DNA of 64,000 nucleotides, from positions 1 through 64,000 of the forward strand of contig NZ_SMKZ01000004.1 of NCBI RefSeq assembly GCF_004349065.1, read 5' to 3'. Numbering within the stretch: position 1 is the first letter of the stretch; each line of letters opens with the position of its first letter. Made by a program: the position numbers and the translations under genes. The stretch is from Jiangella asiatica. Lineage in GTDB: Bacteria > Actinomycetota > Actinomycetes > Jiangellales > Jiangellaceae. Below are positions 25,477-36,005 of the stretch, piece by piece. The notes below the pieces were generated by a model, which did no database searches, was not told the DNA's origin, and saw only the letters and a list, made by a program, of their open reading frames with translations.

Positions 25477-25595
25477 GAACCTTCCTCACTTCCCCCGGCT
25501 TACCCGGCTCTCCCCCGGGCTGTCACTTCACTTCGTTCTGGCTGTACCTGTGATGCGTGGTGCGCGCGGTGGGCCGCGGCCCGTCACTGTCCGGC

Positions 25596-26120
25596 CTACG
25601 GTTCGGCGACGGTCAGCGTGGCGTCGGTCCGGTGCTCGCCGTCGCCGGCATCGGCGGGGTCCCGCCGGGCCTGCTCGCGATCGGCCCGCAGCGCGGCGAT
25701 CTCGTTCTCGAAGTCGTCGAGGCTCTCGAAGTCGCGGTACACGCTGGCGAAGCGCAGGTACGCGACCTCGTCCAGCTCGCGCAGCGGGGTCAGGATGGCC
25801 AGACCCACCTCGCGGCTCGGGATCTCGGCACCTCCCGCCGCACGGAACTGCTCCTCGACCCGCTGGGCCAGCCGGGCCAGGGCGTCTTCACCGACACCTC
25901 GGCCCTGGCACGCCCGGCGCACCCCGGCGACGACCTTCTCGCGGCTGAACGGCTCGGTCACCCCTGAACGCTTCACTACCGCGAGCGTCAACTGCTCGAC
26001 GGTGGTGAATCTGCGCTCACAGGCCAGGCACTGCCGCCGACGACGAATGACCGTGCCCTCGTCAGCGGTGCGGCTGTCCACCACACGACTGTCGGCGTGG
26101 CGGCAGAACGGACAGTGCAC
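25596..26120 (-). CDS. nrdR: Transcriptional repressor NrdR
   Basis: A 174-residue repressor of ribonucleotide reductase genes. It begins with a zinc ribbon (CPFC, then CLACERRF), followed by the ATP-cone domain ([24 protein letters not shown] to [11 protein letters not shown]). The family binds ATP/dATP and senses nucleotide status. The GTG at 26120 is chosen because the zinc ribbon starts immediately after it and GGGGG lies upstream. The C-terminal ~35 residues are a variable acidic extension. Directly upstream of nrdJ, as in Streptomyces. Confidence 0.96.
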   Translation of the reverse strand: MHCPFCRHADSRVVDSRTADEGTVIRRRRQCLACERRFTTVEQLTLAVVKRSGVTEPFSREKVVAGVRRACQGRGVGEDALARLAQRVEEQFRAAGGAEIPSREVGLAILTPLRELDEVAYLRFASVYRDFESLDDFENEIAALRADREQARRDPADAGDGEHRTDATLTVAEP

Positions 26121-26180
26121 GCGCAGTCCCCCTTTCACGTGAGCCTGTGGACGAGATGGGGACAACCTGTGCACTCTCGA

Positions 26181-26228
26181 CCACAACCTGTGGACAGCTT
26201 ACAGCCGTGTAACTACTAGATATAGGGG
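26181..26228 (-). promoter_or_regulatory. Candidate NrdR boxes upstream of nrdR
   Basis: A partially symmetric 16-mer CTACTAGATATAGGGG (26213-26228) resembles the A/T-centred NrdR box. A second dyad, CCACA-ACC-TGTGG (26181-26193), is centred about 33 bp away, close to three helical turns, as NrdR box pairs usually are. Two DnaA-box-like 9-mers (TGTGGACGA at 26146-26154 and TGTGGACAG at 26189-26197, each one base from consensus) lie in the same leader. Confidence 0.45.
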
Positions 26229-26529
26229 TACGGTACGTCGGCCAACGGCGGTCCGCAACCGACATGACGACACTCGGTAAGGCCCGTTCCAAAGCCGCAG
26301 GTCACCACCCACGTCGATCACGGACGCCGGCGAGTCGCGAGAGGGTTTCGCGCAGAGCTGAACGCCGGGCCCGGCAGGCGGCGCGCCCTCGGAGTGCCCG
26401 CACGCGGCTCGACGGTGCCCGCACGTCACGAGAACCTTCCCGCTTCACCCACCGGGGCGCCGTCGCACTGCCCCTTGACGCGCGAAGCCACGCCATGAAT
26501 CAAGACAACCGGACACGGCCGTACCTGCA

Positions 26530-26598
26530 CATCACCAGGACTTCTAGCCCCTCACCAGGGACGCAAGCATGGTGACGCACCAGAAGTCCTAGTGATGT
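26530..26598 (-). repeat. 69-bp hairpin-forming dispersed repeat, copy 1
   Basis: Outer arms of 16-17 bp with a single mismatch (CATCACCAGGACTTCT at 26530-26545 and its partner at 26582-26597) enclose two 6-nt internal loops and an inner stem TCACC/GGTGA. The reverse complement aligns without gaps to 53588-53656 at 52 of 69 positions. It lies in the 813-bp gap between nrdR and the LysM gene; the rest of that gap shows no convincing gene. Confidence 0.72.
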
Positions 26599-26886
26599 CG
26601 CCCATCGCATTTCTGCGACAGCATGCATCACGCCACCGAACCGCCGACCATTCCCGGCCGCCCCGATGGTCCTCCTCGAGGCGCAGGCGCGGGTCGCCCT
26701 GGTGCGTCCAGGTGCTCATGGCAAAAGCGCCGGGCACGGCGGTGTGTAAACGCCGGCAGCGGCGCGCTCGGCGCGACGCGCGGGCAACGCTCACCTGGGC
26801 CAACGGGCCCGCCCGGGGCTGACACAGGCAGGCAGCCCTCACTCGGGGCGATCCGCACTCGAGCACGGCGCTTGCTGGGCGGCGGA

Positions 26887-26909
26887 GGGACGCGGAGGCG
26901 GGGCGTCCC
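26887..26909 (-). terminator. Candidate terminator after the LysM gene
   Basis: Perfect 7-bp arms GGGACGC (26887-26893) and GCGTCCC (26903-26909) with a 9-nt loop, about 25 bp beyond the LysM stop codon on the minus strand. No U-tract. Confidence 0.45.
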
Positions 26910-26933
26910 GGTATGCCCGGCAGGCCGCGGACG

Positions 26934-27386
26934 TCAGTGGGCGGCGGGCACGCGGAGGGTGTCGCCGGGGCGGATGTCGGTGGCCGAGCTGAGCCCGTTG
27001 AGCTCCATGATGGCCGCGACGGTCTCGCGCGGGTCGGCGGACGGGGCGATCTCGCTCGCGAGGGCCCATAGAGTGTCGCCGGCCTGGACGGCGACGGTGG
27101 TGGTGTCGGCGGCGGCCGGCGCCGCGCCGTCCCAGGGCCGGACGAACGCCATGGCGCCGGCGACGATCAGCACCAGCCAGGCCAGCCCCACCACGACGCG
27201 CCCGCGGCGGGTGAGCCGCGCACCATGCAGGCTCGGCTCGGACGAACCGGCGCACGCCGCCGGCACCGGGCGGTCCGTGGGCCGCCGGCGCGCGACGTGG
27301 CGCCTGGGCGCTTCGTCGACGCGCTCGGGCTCGATCACCACCCGCGCTCGCCCCTCGAACACCGGGATGTACGTCGTGCTCGCCAT
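26934..27386 (-). CDS. LysM-domain membrane protein, YneA/ChiZ-like SOS protein
   Basis: A 150-residue protein with a basic cytoplasmic N-terminus, one membrane segment at about residues 62-80 and a single C-terminal LysM domain (VQAGDTLWALASEIAP to IRPGDTLRVPAAH) on the outside. LysM binds peptidoglycan. Position and architecture match the gene divergent from lexA in other Gram-positives (yneA in Bacillus, Rv2719c in mycobacteria), whose products delay division during DNA damage. The ATG at 27386 has GGAGG 7-11 nt upstream. LexA-like sites lie in the shared control region. Confidence 0.85.
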   Translation of the reverse strand: MASTTYIPVFEGRARVVIEPERVDEAPRRHVARRRPTDRPVPAACAGSSEPSLHGARLTRRGRVVVGLAWLVLIVAGAMAFVRPWDGAAPAAADTTTVAVQAGDTLWALASEIAPSADPRETVAAIMELNGLSSATDIRPGDTLRVPAAH

Positions 27387-27422
27387 GTCAGCCTCCGGTC
27401 GAAGTCCGCACAACCGTTCGAT

Positions 27423-27517
27423 AGAACGACTGTACGAATGGTTGTACACCCCGCCACTGACAAAGTCGAGACACGTTCGAACAGATGTTTGATCGTGTCG
27501 CTCCCGCCGGCTAGTCT
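27423..27517. promoter_or_regulatory. LexA boxes and lexA promoter
   Basis: CGAACAGATGTTTG at 27478-27491 fits the Gram-positive LexA box (CGAAC-N4-GTTYG) at every position. It overlaps the -35 of a lexA promoter: TTGATC (27489-27494), 17 bp, TAGTCT (27512-27517). A weaker box (11 of 14) on the minus strand at 27423-27436 could serve the LysM gene. An everted repeat CGTTC-GATA-GAACG also lies here, near 27416-27429. Confidence 0.8.
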
Positions 27518-27601
27518 GACCTCTGTAACCCGACCGTGCGGGGCGTTTTCGAACGAATGCCGGATCTCCCGCGCGTCATGACTCGACCTGGAGGTGGCGT
27601 G

Positions 27602-28318
27602 GTGGCCAATCAGGAGGACCCGGAGCGCGAAGGCGCGTCGGTCCATACGTTCCCGGAGACGCACGTGCATCCGGCCGACCTGACCGTGCGGCAGCGCAAG
27701 GTGCTGGAGGTCATCCGCGAGTCGGTCGGCCGCCGCGGCTACCCGCCCAGCATGCGCGAGATCGGCCAGGCCGCCGGCCTCTCCAGCCCATCCAGCGTGG
27801 CCCACCAGCTGGGCGTGCTCGAGGCCAAGGGCTACATCCGGCGCGACCCCCACCGCCCGCGCGCCCTCGAGGTGCTGCCCCCCGGCACCGCGCCCGGCGA
27901 CTTCACCCGCGCGCACGAGCCGGAGGACGAGGCGTCGCTGCCCACGCCGTCGTACGTGCCGATGGTCGGGCGCATCGCCGCCGGCGGCCCGGTGCTCGCC
28001 GAGCAGGCGGTCGAGGACGTGTTCCCGCTCCCCCGCGAGCTCGTCGGCGAGGGGACGCTGTTCATGCTGCGGGTCGCCGGCGACTCCATGGTCGACGCCG
28101 CCATCTGCGACGGCGACTGGGTGGTCGTGCGCCAGCAGCCGGTGGCCGAGCAGGGCGAGATCGTCGCGGCCATGATCGACGGCGAGGCGACGGTCAAGAC
28201 GTACAAGCAGCGCGACGGCCACATCTGGCTGCTCCCGCACAACCCCGCATACGAGCCCATCCCCGGCGACGACGCGGTCGTCCTCGGCCGCGTGGTCGCG
28301 GTCATGCGGCGCATCTAG
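27602..28318 (+). CDS. lexA: LexA repressor (SOS regulator, self-cleaving S24 protease)
   Basis: A 238-residue SOS repressor. The N-terminal winged helix spans [16 protein letters not shown] to [19 protein letters not shown]. The Ala-Gly self-cleavage site is in GRIAAGGPV near residue 126. The catalytic Ser is in [10 protein letters not shown] (about 161) and the Lys in EATVKTYKQ (about 199). RecA-stimulated cleavage relieves repression. Two adjacent GTG codons (27599 and 27602) are possible starts; the second has better spacing from GGAGG. Its TAG stop overlaps the stop of the convergent dinG gene. Confidence 0.97.
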   Translation: MANQEDPEREGASVHTFPETHVHPADLTVRQRKVLEVIRESVGRRGYPPSMREIGQAAGLSSPSSVAHQLGVLEAKGYIRRDPHRPRALEVLPPGTAPGDFTRAHEPEDEASLPTPSYVPMVGRIAAGGPVLAEQAVEDVFPLPRELVGEGTLFMLRVAGDSMVDAAICDGDWVVVRQQPVAEQGEIVAAMIDGEATVKTYKQRDGHIWLLPHNPAYEPIPGDDAVVLGRVVAVMRRI

Positions 28319-30267
28319 CCCGACCCGGCCAGGCGCGTCAGCGCCCCGTTCACCACCGACCGGTCGGTGGTGAACCACATCGGCGGCAGCGACGCGCGCA
28401 GGTAGCTGCCGTACCGTGCGGTCACGAGGCGCGGGTCGAGAACGGCCACCACGCCGCGGTCGGTCGAGCGGCGGATCAGCCGGCCGGAGCCCTGCGCGAG
28501 CAGCAGCGCGGCGTGGTTGGCGGCCACCGTCATGAAGCCGTTGCCGCCGGCCTTCTCCACCGCTCGCTGCCGCGCCGAGGCCAGCGGCTCGTCCGGCCGC
28601 GGGAACGGGATGCGGTCGATCACCACCAGCTGGCAGGCCCCGCCCGGCACGTCGACGCCCTGCCACAGCGACAGCGTGCCGAAAAGGCTGGTCCGCTCGT
28701 CCGCGGCGAAATTGCGCAGCAGCGTCGCCACCACGTCGTCGCCCTGGCACAGCACCGGCATGGCGGGCAGCCGCTTGCGTACCGCCTCCGCGGCCTCGGT
28801 GGCCGCCCGCCGCGACGAGAACAACCCCAGCGTCCGGCCACCGGCCGCCGACATCAGCTCGACCAGCGCGTCCACCGCCTCCGGCCGCAGCCCGTCGCGG
28901 CCCGGCGTGGGCAGGTCGCGCGCGACGTAGAGGATGGCCTGCTTGCCGTAGTCGAACGGCGAGCCGACGTCCAGGGACCGCCACTGCGGCGCCTGCTCTC
29001 CCATCAGCCCGAACGCGCCGGCCGCGGCATCGAACGAGCCGCCGAGCTCCAGCGTCGCCGACGTCGCGACGACGGTGTTCTCGCCGAACAACCGCTCGCG
29101 CAGCAGCCCGGCCACCGACAGCGGGGCCACCCGCAGCGACCGGCCGCCGCGGTCGCGGTCCTCGACCCACACGACGTCGTGCTCGCTGCCAGCGACCATG
29201 CGCTCGGCCGTGCCGTACACGTCGTCGACCATGGTCTTGACTGCCCGGCGCGCGGCCTCGGCGTCGGCGGCGCGCTCCTCCCGCGCGCTGGCGGCGAACC
29301 CCGACTGCACCGCGCGGGCGGCGTCGCGCAGCTCGACCAGCGCCGTCAGCAGCCGCTCGGGCAGCGCGTCCAGCCGCCCGACCGGCGCGTCCAGCAGGGC
29401 CTGGCGCAGGTGCTCGCCCGCGGCGCGCAGCTCCTCGGCGTCGCCGTCGTCGACGTGCGAGCGCGACCGCACGGCCGTCCGGTCGACTACGCCCGGCCAC
29501 AGGTCGGCGGTGGCGACGCTGGTGACCCGGGCGGCCAGCTCGTGCGCCTCGTCGACCACGACGACTTCGTGGTCGGGCAGCACCGGCAGGCCCTCGAGCG
29601 CATCGATGGCGAGCAGCGCGTGGTTGGTGACGACGACGTCCGCGCCGTCGGAGCGTGCCCTGGCCACCTCGGCGAAGCACTCCTGGCCGTACGGGCAGCG
29701 CGACGCACCCAGGCACTCGCGCGACGACACCGACACCTGCGCCCACGCGCGGTCGCTGACGCCGGGCTCGAGGCGGTCGCGGTCGCCGGAGCCACCGGAG
29801 GCGGCCTGCGACTCCGCCCACTCCCGCGCCCGCAGCACCTCCGCGCCCAGCGGCCCGGCCGACATCTCCTCCAGCGGCACCAGCTCGCCCTGGTCGTCCG
29901 GCGCGCCCTCACGGACCCGGTGCAGGCACGCGTAGTTGGCCCGGCCCTTGAGGGTGGCCCAGGTGGGCAGCCGGCGCAGCAGGGGTTCGGCGGCGCGGGC
30001 CAGCGCCGGCAGGTCGCGGTCGACCAGCTGCGCCTGCAGCGCGAGGGTGGCGGTGGCGATGATGACGGGTCCGTCGGTGGCGTCGGCGTGCAGCAGCGCG
30101 GGCACCAGATAGGCCAGCGACTTCCCGGTGCCGGTGCCGGCCTGGACCAGCAGGTGGTCGCCGTCGGCGACGGCTTGGGCGACGGCCTCGGCCATCTCGA
30201 CCTGACCAGGGCGTTGGGTGCCGCCGACGGCCGCCACGGCTGCGCTGAGAAGCTTCTCCACCGTCAC
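28315..30267 (-). CDS. dinG: DinG-type ATP-dependent DNA helicase
   Basis: A 650-residue XPD-like superfamily 2 helicase acting 5'-3'. Walker A ([11 protein letters not shown]) is near residues 42-52. Four iron-sulfur cluster cysteines are visible ([20 protein letters not shown]), then the DEAH box (VVVDEAHEL) and motif VI ([10 protein letters not shown]). DinG resolves D-loops, R-loops and G-quadruplexes during repair. Start GTG 30267 follows GAGGG; a GTG at 30282 would add five residues. It converges on lexA, sharing the palindromic CTAG of both stop codons. Confidence 0.9.
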   Translation of the reverse strand: MTVEKLLSAAVAAVGGTQRPGQVEMAEAVAQAVADGDHLLVQAGTGTGKSLAYLVPALLHADATDGPVIIATATLALQAQLVDRDLPALARAAEPLLRRLPTWATLKGRANYACLHRVREGAPDDQGELVPLEEMSAGPLGAEVLRAREWAESQAASGGSGDRDRLEPGVSDRAWAQVSVSSRECLGASRCPYGQECFAEVARARSDGADVVVTNHALLAIDALEGLPVLPDHEVVVVDEAHELAARVTSVATADLWPGVVDRTAVRSRSHVDDGDAEELRAAGEHLRQALLDAPVGRLDALPERLLTALVELRDAARAVQSGFAASAREERAADAEAARRAVKTMVDDVYGTAERMVAGSEHDVVWVEDRDRGGRSLRVAPLSVAGLLRERLFGENTVVATSATLELGGSFDAAAGAFGLMGEQAPQWRSLDVGSPFDYGKQAILYVARDLPTPGRDGLRPEAVDALVELMSAAGGRTLGLFSSRRAATEAAEAVRKRLPAMPVLCQGDDVVATLLRNFAADERTSLFGTLSLWQGVDVPGGACQLVVIDRIPFPRPDEPLASARQRAVEKAGGNGFMTVAANHAALLLAQGSGRLIRRSTDRGVVAVLDPRLVTARYGSYLRASLPPMWFTTDRSVVNGALTRLAGSG

Positions 30268-30372
30268 GTCGCCCTCGCCCACCGGCCCGAGACTACACGC
30301 ATCGGAGATCGCCCGGCCCTTGTCCACAGGCCGCTGTTCGGGGATGTCCGGCCGCCATGATGGAATGCGGAG

Positions 30373-32214
<1,842 letters not shown>

Positions 32215-32241
32215 GCCGACGGCCCGTGACGTCGTTGCCGA

Positions 32242-33630
32242 CTACTGGGTGGCGACGGCGTACGGCTCCAGCACCGCGGCCAGGCGCTCCGGCACGCGGG
32301 CGCGCACCCGGGTGCCGGCGGCCTCGTGCTCGATGGAGAGCACCTCGCCAACGGTGTGCACCCGCGCGACCAGCTCGCCGTGCTGGTACGGGACCAGGAC
32401 GTCGACCTCGACCGGTGGCTGCGGCAGCTCGTTCTCGATGACCGACCGCAGCTTGTCGATGCCCTCGCCGGTGCGCGCGGACACCACGACGGCGTGCGGC
32501 TCGTTGCGCAGCAGGCGCGCCACCACGAGCGGGTCGGCGGCGTCGGCCTTGTTGACCGCGACGATCTCACGTACGCCACCGGCGCCGATGTCCGCCAGCA
32601 CGGCTCGGACGGCGCTGAGCTGACCCTCGGGGTCGGGGTGCGAGCCGTCGACCACGTGCACGACGAGGTCGGCGTCGGCGACCTCCTCGAGGGTGGAGCG
32701 GAACGACTCGACCAGCTCGTGCGGCAGGTGCCGGACGAACCCGACGGTGTCGGCCAGCGTGTAGACGCGGCCCTCGGAGGTCTGTGCCCGCCGCACGGTC
32801 GGGTCCAGGGTGGCGAACAGGGCGTCCTCGACGAGTACGCCGGCACCGGTGAGCCGGTTGAGCAGCGACGACTTGCCCGCGTTGGTGTAGCCGGCGATGG
32901 AGACGGCCGGGACGGCGTTGCGCCGGCGGCCCGCGCGCTTGGTGTCGCGCGCGGTGCGCATGCCGGCGAGGTCGCGGCGGAGCTTGGCCATCCGGGTGCG
33001 GATGCGCCGCCGGTCGGTCTCGAGCTTCGTCTCACCGGGACCACGGGTGCCGACGCCGCCACCCGCGCCGCCGGCGCGACCGCCGGCCTGCCGGGACAGG
33101 CTCGCGCCCCACCCGCGCAGCCGCTGGGACAGGTACTCCAGCTGGGCCAGCTCGACTTGCGCCTTGCCCTCACGGCTCTTCGCGTGCTGGGCGAAGATGT
33201 CGAGGATCACCATGGTGCGGTCGACGACCTTGATGCCGACCTTGTCCTCCAGGTTGCGCAGCTGGGAGGCCGACAGCTCGCCGTCGACGACGACGGTGTC
33301 GGCGCCGGTGGTGAGCACGACATCGCGCAGCTCCTGGACCTTTCCGGAGCCGATGAACGTGGCGGGGTCTGGCTTCAGGCGGCGCTGTACCAGCCCTTCC
33401 AGCACCTGGGAGCCGGCCGTCTCGGCCAGCGCCGCCAGCTCGGCGAGGGAGTTCTCGGCGTCGACGAAGGACCCGCCGGGCCAGACGCCGACCAGCACGA
33501 CCCGTTCGAGGCGCAGCCGCCGGTACTCGACCTCGGTGATGTCCTCGAGCTCGGTGGACAGCCCCGCGACCCGGCGCAGCGAGTGCCGATCATCCAGGTC
33601 GAAGTCCCCGGTCGTGGCGTCGTCGTCCAC
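32242..33630 (-). CDS. hflX: GTPase HflX (ribosome-splitting factor)
   Basis: A ribosome-associated GTPase of at least 462 residues that rescues stalled or stress-arrested ribosomes. The N-terminal HflX domain (LKPDPATFIGSGKVQEL, GKAQVELAQLEYL, GTRGPGETKLETDRRR) is followed by the G domain with G1 (GYTNAGKSS), G3 (DTVGFVRHLP) and G4 (NKAD). The given start is the first conventional codon (GTG 33630), but it has no ribosome-binding site. A perfect AGGAGG (complement of 33711-33717) precedes an in-frame ATC at 33705, which would give 487 residues. Last gene of the dapF-side leftward series. Confidence 0.93.
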   Translation of the reverse strand: MDDDATTGDFDLDDRHSLRRVAGLSTELEDITEVEYRRLRLERVVLVGVWPGGSFVDAENSLAELAALAETAGSQVLEGLVQRRLKPDPATFIGSGKVQELRDVVLTTGADTVVVDGELSASQLRNLEDKVGIKVVDRTMVILDIFAQHAKSREGKAQVELAQLEYLSQRLRGWGASLSRQAGGRAGGAGGGVGTRGPGETKLETDRRRIRTRMAKLRRDLAGMRTARDTKRAGRRRNAVPAVSIAGYTNAGKSSLLNRLTGAGVLVEDALFATLDPTVRRAQTSEGRVYTLADTVGFVRHLPHELVESFRSTLEEVADADLVVHVVDGSHPDPEGQLSAVRAVLADIGAGGVREIVAVNKADAADPLVVARLLRNEPHAVVVSARTGEGIDKLRSVIENELPQPPVEVDVLVPYQHGELVARVHTVGEVLSIEHEAAGTRVRARVPERLAAVLEPYAVATQ

Positions 33631-33802
33631 CAGGCCGTCGTGCTCCGGCAGGTCGTCCAGCCGGTCGGCGTCTTCGTAGGGGTTGTATGCGTGACCTGGA
33701 CTGATGGTCGTCCTCCTGCCTTCACGGTGCGAATGTTCGCGTGCAGCCAGGATGACATGGATGCCGCTGTGCGGTCATCCGAGTTTCTGGTGCTCGCGAG
33801 CT

Positions 33803-33967
33803 CTACGATCGACCGTAGCTCGATCCGGTCGACGCTGCCCATCTGAGCTTCGCGGCCGCACGCAGCGTGGCCGCACGCCGGCCCGCCTTGCCGGTGGAGC
33901 GCACCTGCGCTCGCCGAGCTGCCTCCTGGAGCACGGCTTCGCGTCGTTGCCTCTGCGTTCCGCCCAT
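33803..33967 (-). CDS. Small basic 54-residue ORF upstream of hflX
   Basis: An ATG at 33967 preceded by GGGAGGCGG (spacing about 7 nt) opens a 54-codon frame rich in Arg, Ala, Gln and Ser (begins MGGTQRQRREAVLQEAARR, ends TAG at 33803). The ribosome-binding site is one of the best in the region. The predicted product is a positively charged amphipathic helix of unknown function. It lies between dapF and hflX in a 440-bp stretch that is otherwise gene-free, so it may be a real small protein or a translated leader of hflX. Confidence 0.45.
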   Translation of the reverse strand: MGGTQRQRREAVLQEAARRAQVRSTGKAGRRAATLRAAAKLRWAASTGSSYGRS

Positions 33968-34113
33968 CACACCGCCTCCCATCGGGGCGCGGCCGGCCTC
34001 GTTGCCGCCACGCTCACAACGTTAGGCCCCGCTCCCCGGCGATCGCGTCGACCGCGAGACTGACGTCGTGCTCGTCCTACTGAAGGAGACGTCCCCCAGA
34101 GGTGTCAGGATGC

Positions 34114-34129
34114 TGTGACGTGCGTCACA
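34114..34129. promoter_or_regulatory. Perfect Crp/GlxR-type binding site
   Basis: TGTGA-CGTGCG-TCACA at 34114-34129 is a perfect match to the cAMP receptor protein palindrome (TGTGA-N6-TCACA); the CGTGCG core makes a 6-bp perfect dyad GTGACG-TG-CGTCAC. It lies 17 bp past the dapF stop and 146 bp upstream of the small ORF before hflX, so it may control an internal promoter for hflX. Confidence 0.55.
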
Positions 34130-34145
34130 CCGTCAACGTCGCCGG

Positions 34146-34982
34146 TCAGAGGTTCACCCGGCCACGCAGACCGAGCACGGCCGGGCCGGTGAGCAACAGC
34201 TCGCCGTCGGGGCGCTCGGTGACAGCGAGCTGCCCGCCGGGCACGTCGACGACGTAGCGCGCGCCGACGCCGGCCCCGTCGCGGCGCATCGCCACCCACG
34301 CCGCCGCGCAGACGCCGGTGCCGCAGGAGCGGGTCTCGCCGACCCCGCGCTCCCACACGCGCAGCGCGATGTGCTTGCGGCCGCGGTCGGCGACGAACTC
34401 GACGTTGGCCGACTCGGGGAACAGCGACGGCGGTCGCAGCTCCGGCGGCTCGACCAGGCGGCCGGGCTCGGCGAGGTCGTCGACGAAGACGACGGCATGC
34501 GGGTTCGGCACCCAGACCGGCGTGGCCTCCCACGTCCGGCCACCGGCGGCGACGAACGACAGCTGGCGGGTGGCCGCCGGCTTGGCGTGCCCCATCTCCA
34601 CGGTGAGGGTGCCGTCGGGCTCGCCGTGGACGGTGCGCACCCCGCCGCGAGTGGCCAGCGCCAGCACCGGGCCCTCGACCAGGCGCTCCTCCCAGAGGTA
34701 GCGGGCCATGACGCGCACGCCGTTGCCGCACATCTCCGCGACGGACCCGTCGGCGTTGCGGTAGTCCATGAACCACTCGGCGTCGTCGGCGAGCCCACCG
34801 AACTCCGCCATCGTCTCGGTGCGGGTGACCCGGATGACGCCGTCGGCGCCGATCCCGGCGTGCCGGTCGGTCAGGCGGCGCACGACCTGCTCGTCGAGGC
34901 GGCCGGCGAGTGCGCCGTCGGCGTCGGGCACCAGCACGAAGTCGTTCTCGGTGCCGTGTCCCTTGATGAAGCTGATGCTCAC
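34146..34982 (-). CDS. dapF: Diaminopimelate epimerase
   Basis: A 278-residue cofactor-independent racemase converting LL- to meso-diaminopimelate for lysine and peptidoglycan synthesis. Both catalytic cysteines are in place: MCGNGVRVMARY near residues 79-90 and ETRSCGTGVCAAAW near 217-230. The substrate-contact Asn/Asp motif GTENDFVL is at the N-terminus. GTG start 34982, 42 bp after miaA on the same strand, the usual miaA-dapF order. Confidence 0.96.
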   Translation of the reverse strand: MSISFIKGHGTENDFVLVPDADGALAGRLDEQVVRRLTDRHAGIGADGVIRVTRTETMAEFGGLADDAEWFMDYRNADGSVAEMCGNGVRVMARYLWEERLVEGPVLALATRGGVRTVHGEPDGTLTVEMGHAKPAATRQLSFVAAGGRTWEATPVWVPNPHAVVFVDDLAEPGRLVEPPELRPPSLFPESANVEFVADRGRKHIALRVWERGVGETRSCGTGVCAAAWVAMRRDGAGVGARYVVDVPGGQLAVTERPDGELLLTGPAVLGLRGRVNL

Positions 34983-35024
34983 GGGTGTCTCCGGGTCGGG
35001 CCGGCGGCTGTCGCGCCGGCGAGG

Positions 35025-35945
35025 TCACGACCGCCGATGGTAGGACAGCGCGCGATCGACCAGGTCGCCGGCATCGAACGGCAGCCACGCGACCCGCTCG
35101 TCCTTGCCGAACCAGGCGTGCTGGCGGCGCGCGAACCGCCGCGTGGCCTGCACCGTCTCCGTCCGGGCCGCCTCCTCGGTCGAGTCGCCGTCGAGAAAGG
35201 ACAGCACCTGCGCGTAGCCCAGGGCCCGGCTGGCGGTGGGCCCGTCGCGCAGCCGCCCGCCTGCCAGTCGTCGCACCTCGTCGACCAGCCCGCGCTCCCA
35301 CATGATGTCGACCCGGCGCTCGATGCGCGCGTCGAGCACGTCGCGCGGCACGTCCAGACCGAGCTGGAGGACGGGGTCGTAGGCGTAGCGCCGCGGCGGC
35401 AGCGTCGCGGCGAACGGCCGGCCGGTGAGCTCGATGACCTCCAGCGCCCGTACCACCCGCCGCCCGTTCGTCGGCAGGATGGCCGCGGCGGCGACGGGGT
35501 CGCGGACCGCCAGGCGGCTGTGCAGCTCGGGCGCGCCCACCTCGGCCAGCTCCGCCTCCAGCCGGCGGCGGACGACGGGGTCGGTGCCCGGGAACTCGAA
35601 CTCGTCCAGCACCGCACGCACGTACAACGCGCTGCCGCCGACCAGCACCGGGACCACACCCCGTCGCCGGCAGTCGTCGATGGCGTCGCGGGCCAGCCGC
35701 TGGAACTCCGCGACGGTGGCCGGCTCGGTGACGTCGTAGATGTCGAGCAGGTGGTGCGGGACGCCGCGGCGCTCGGCGGGGGTGAGCTTCGCGGTGCCGA
35801 TGTCCATGCCGCGGTAGAGCTGCATGGAGTCGGCGTTGACCACCTCGCCGCCCAGCCGCAGCGCCAGCTCGACGGCCAGGTCGCTCTTGCCGGCGGCCGT
35901 GGGCCCGACGACGGCGAGAACGGGGGTGTCACTGCCGGTCCGCAC
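35025..35945 (-). CDS. miaA: tRNA dimethylallyltransferase
   Basis: A 306-residue enzyme that adds a dimethylallyl group to A37 of tRNAs reading UNN codons. The P-loop is [34 protein letters not shown] and HHLLDIYDV follow, and the C-terminal [11 protein letters not shown] motif binds tRNA. Start GTG at 35945. Works before MiaB, encoded about 23 kb away in this window, which methylthiolates the same base. Confidence 0.96.
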   Translation of the reverse strand: MRTGSDTPVLAVVGPTAAGKSDLAVELALRLGGEVVNADSMQLYRGMDIGTAKLTPAERRGVPHHLLDIYDVTEPATVAEFQRLARDAIDDCRRRGVVPVLVGGSALYVRAVLDEFEFPGTDPVVRRRLEAELAEVGAPELHSRLAVRDPVAAAAILPTNGRRVVRALEVIELTGRPFAATLPPRRYAYDPVLQLGLDVPRDVLDARIERRVDIMWERGLVDEVRRLAGGRLRDGPTASRALGYAQVLSFLDGDSTEEAARTETVQATRRFARRQHAWFGKDERVAWLPFDAGDLVDRALSYHRRS

Positions 35946-36005
35946 GGGTGCAAGTCTCCCACCGCCGCGGGAATGGGCACCGCGCGGCCCGCCGCCGCGC
36001 CGCCC

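Noticed and set aside
25477-25595. B12 riboswitch ahead of nrdJ
   Set aside because: The 119-bp gap to nrdR contains no B12-box-like core and is too short for the full aptamer.
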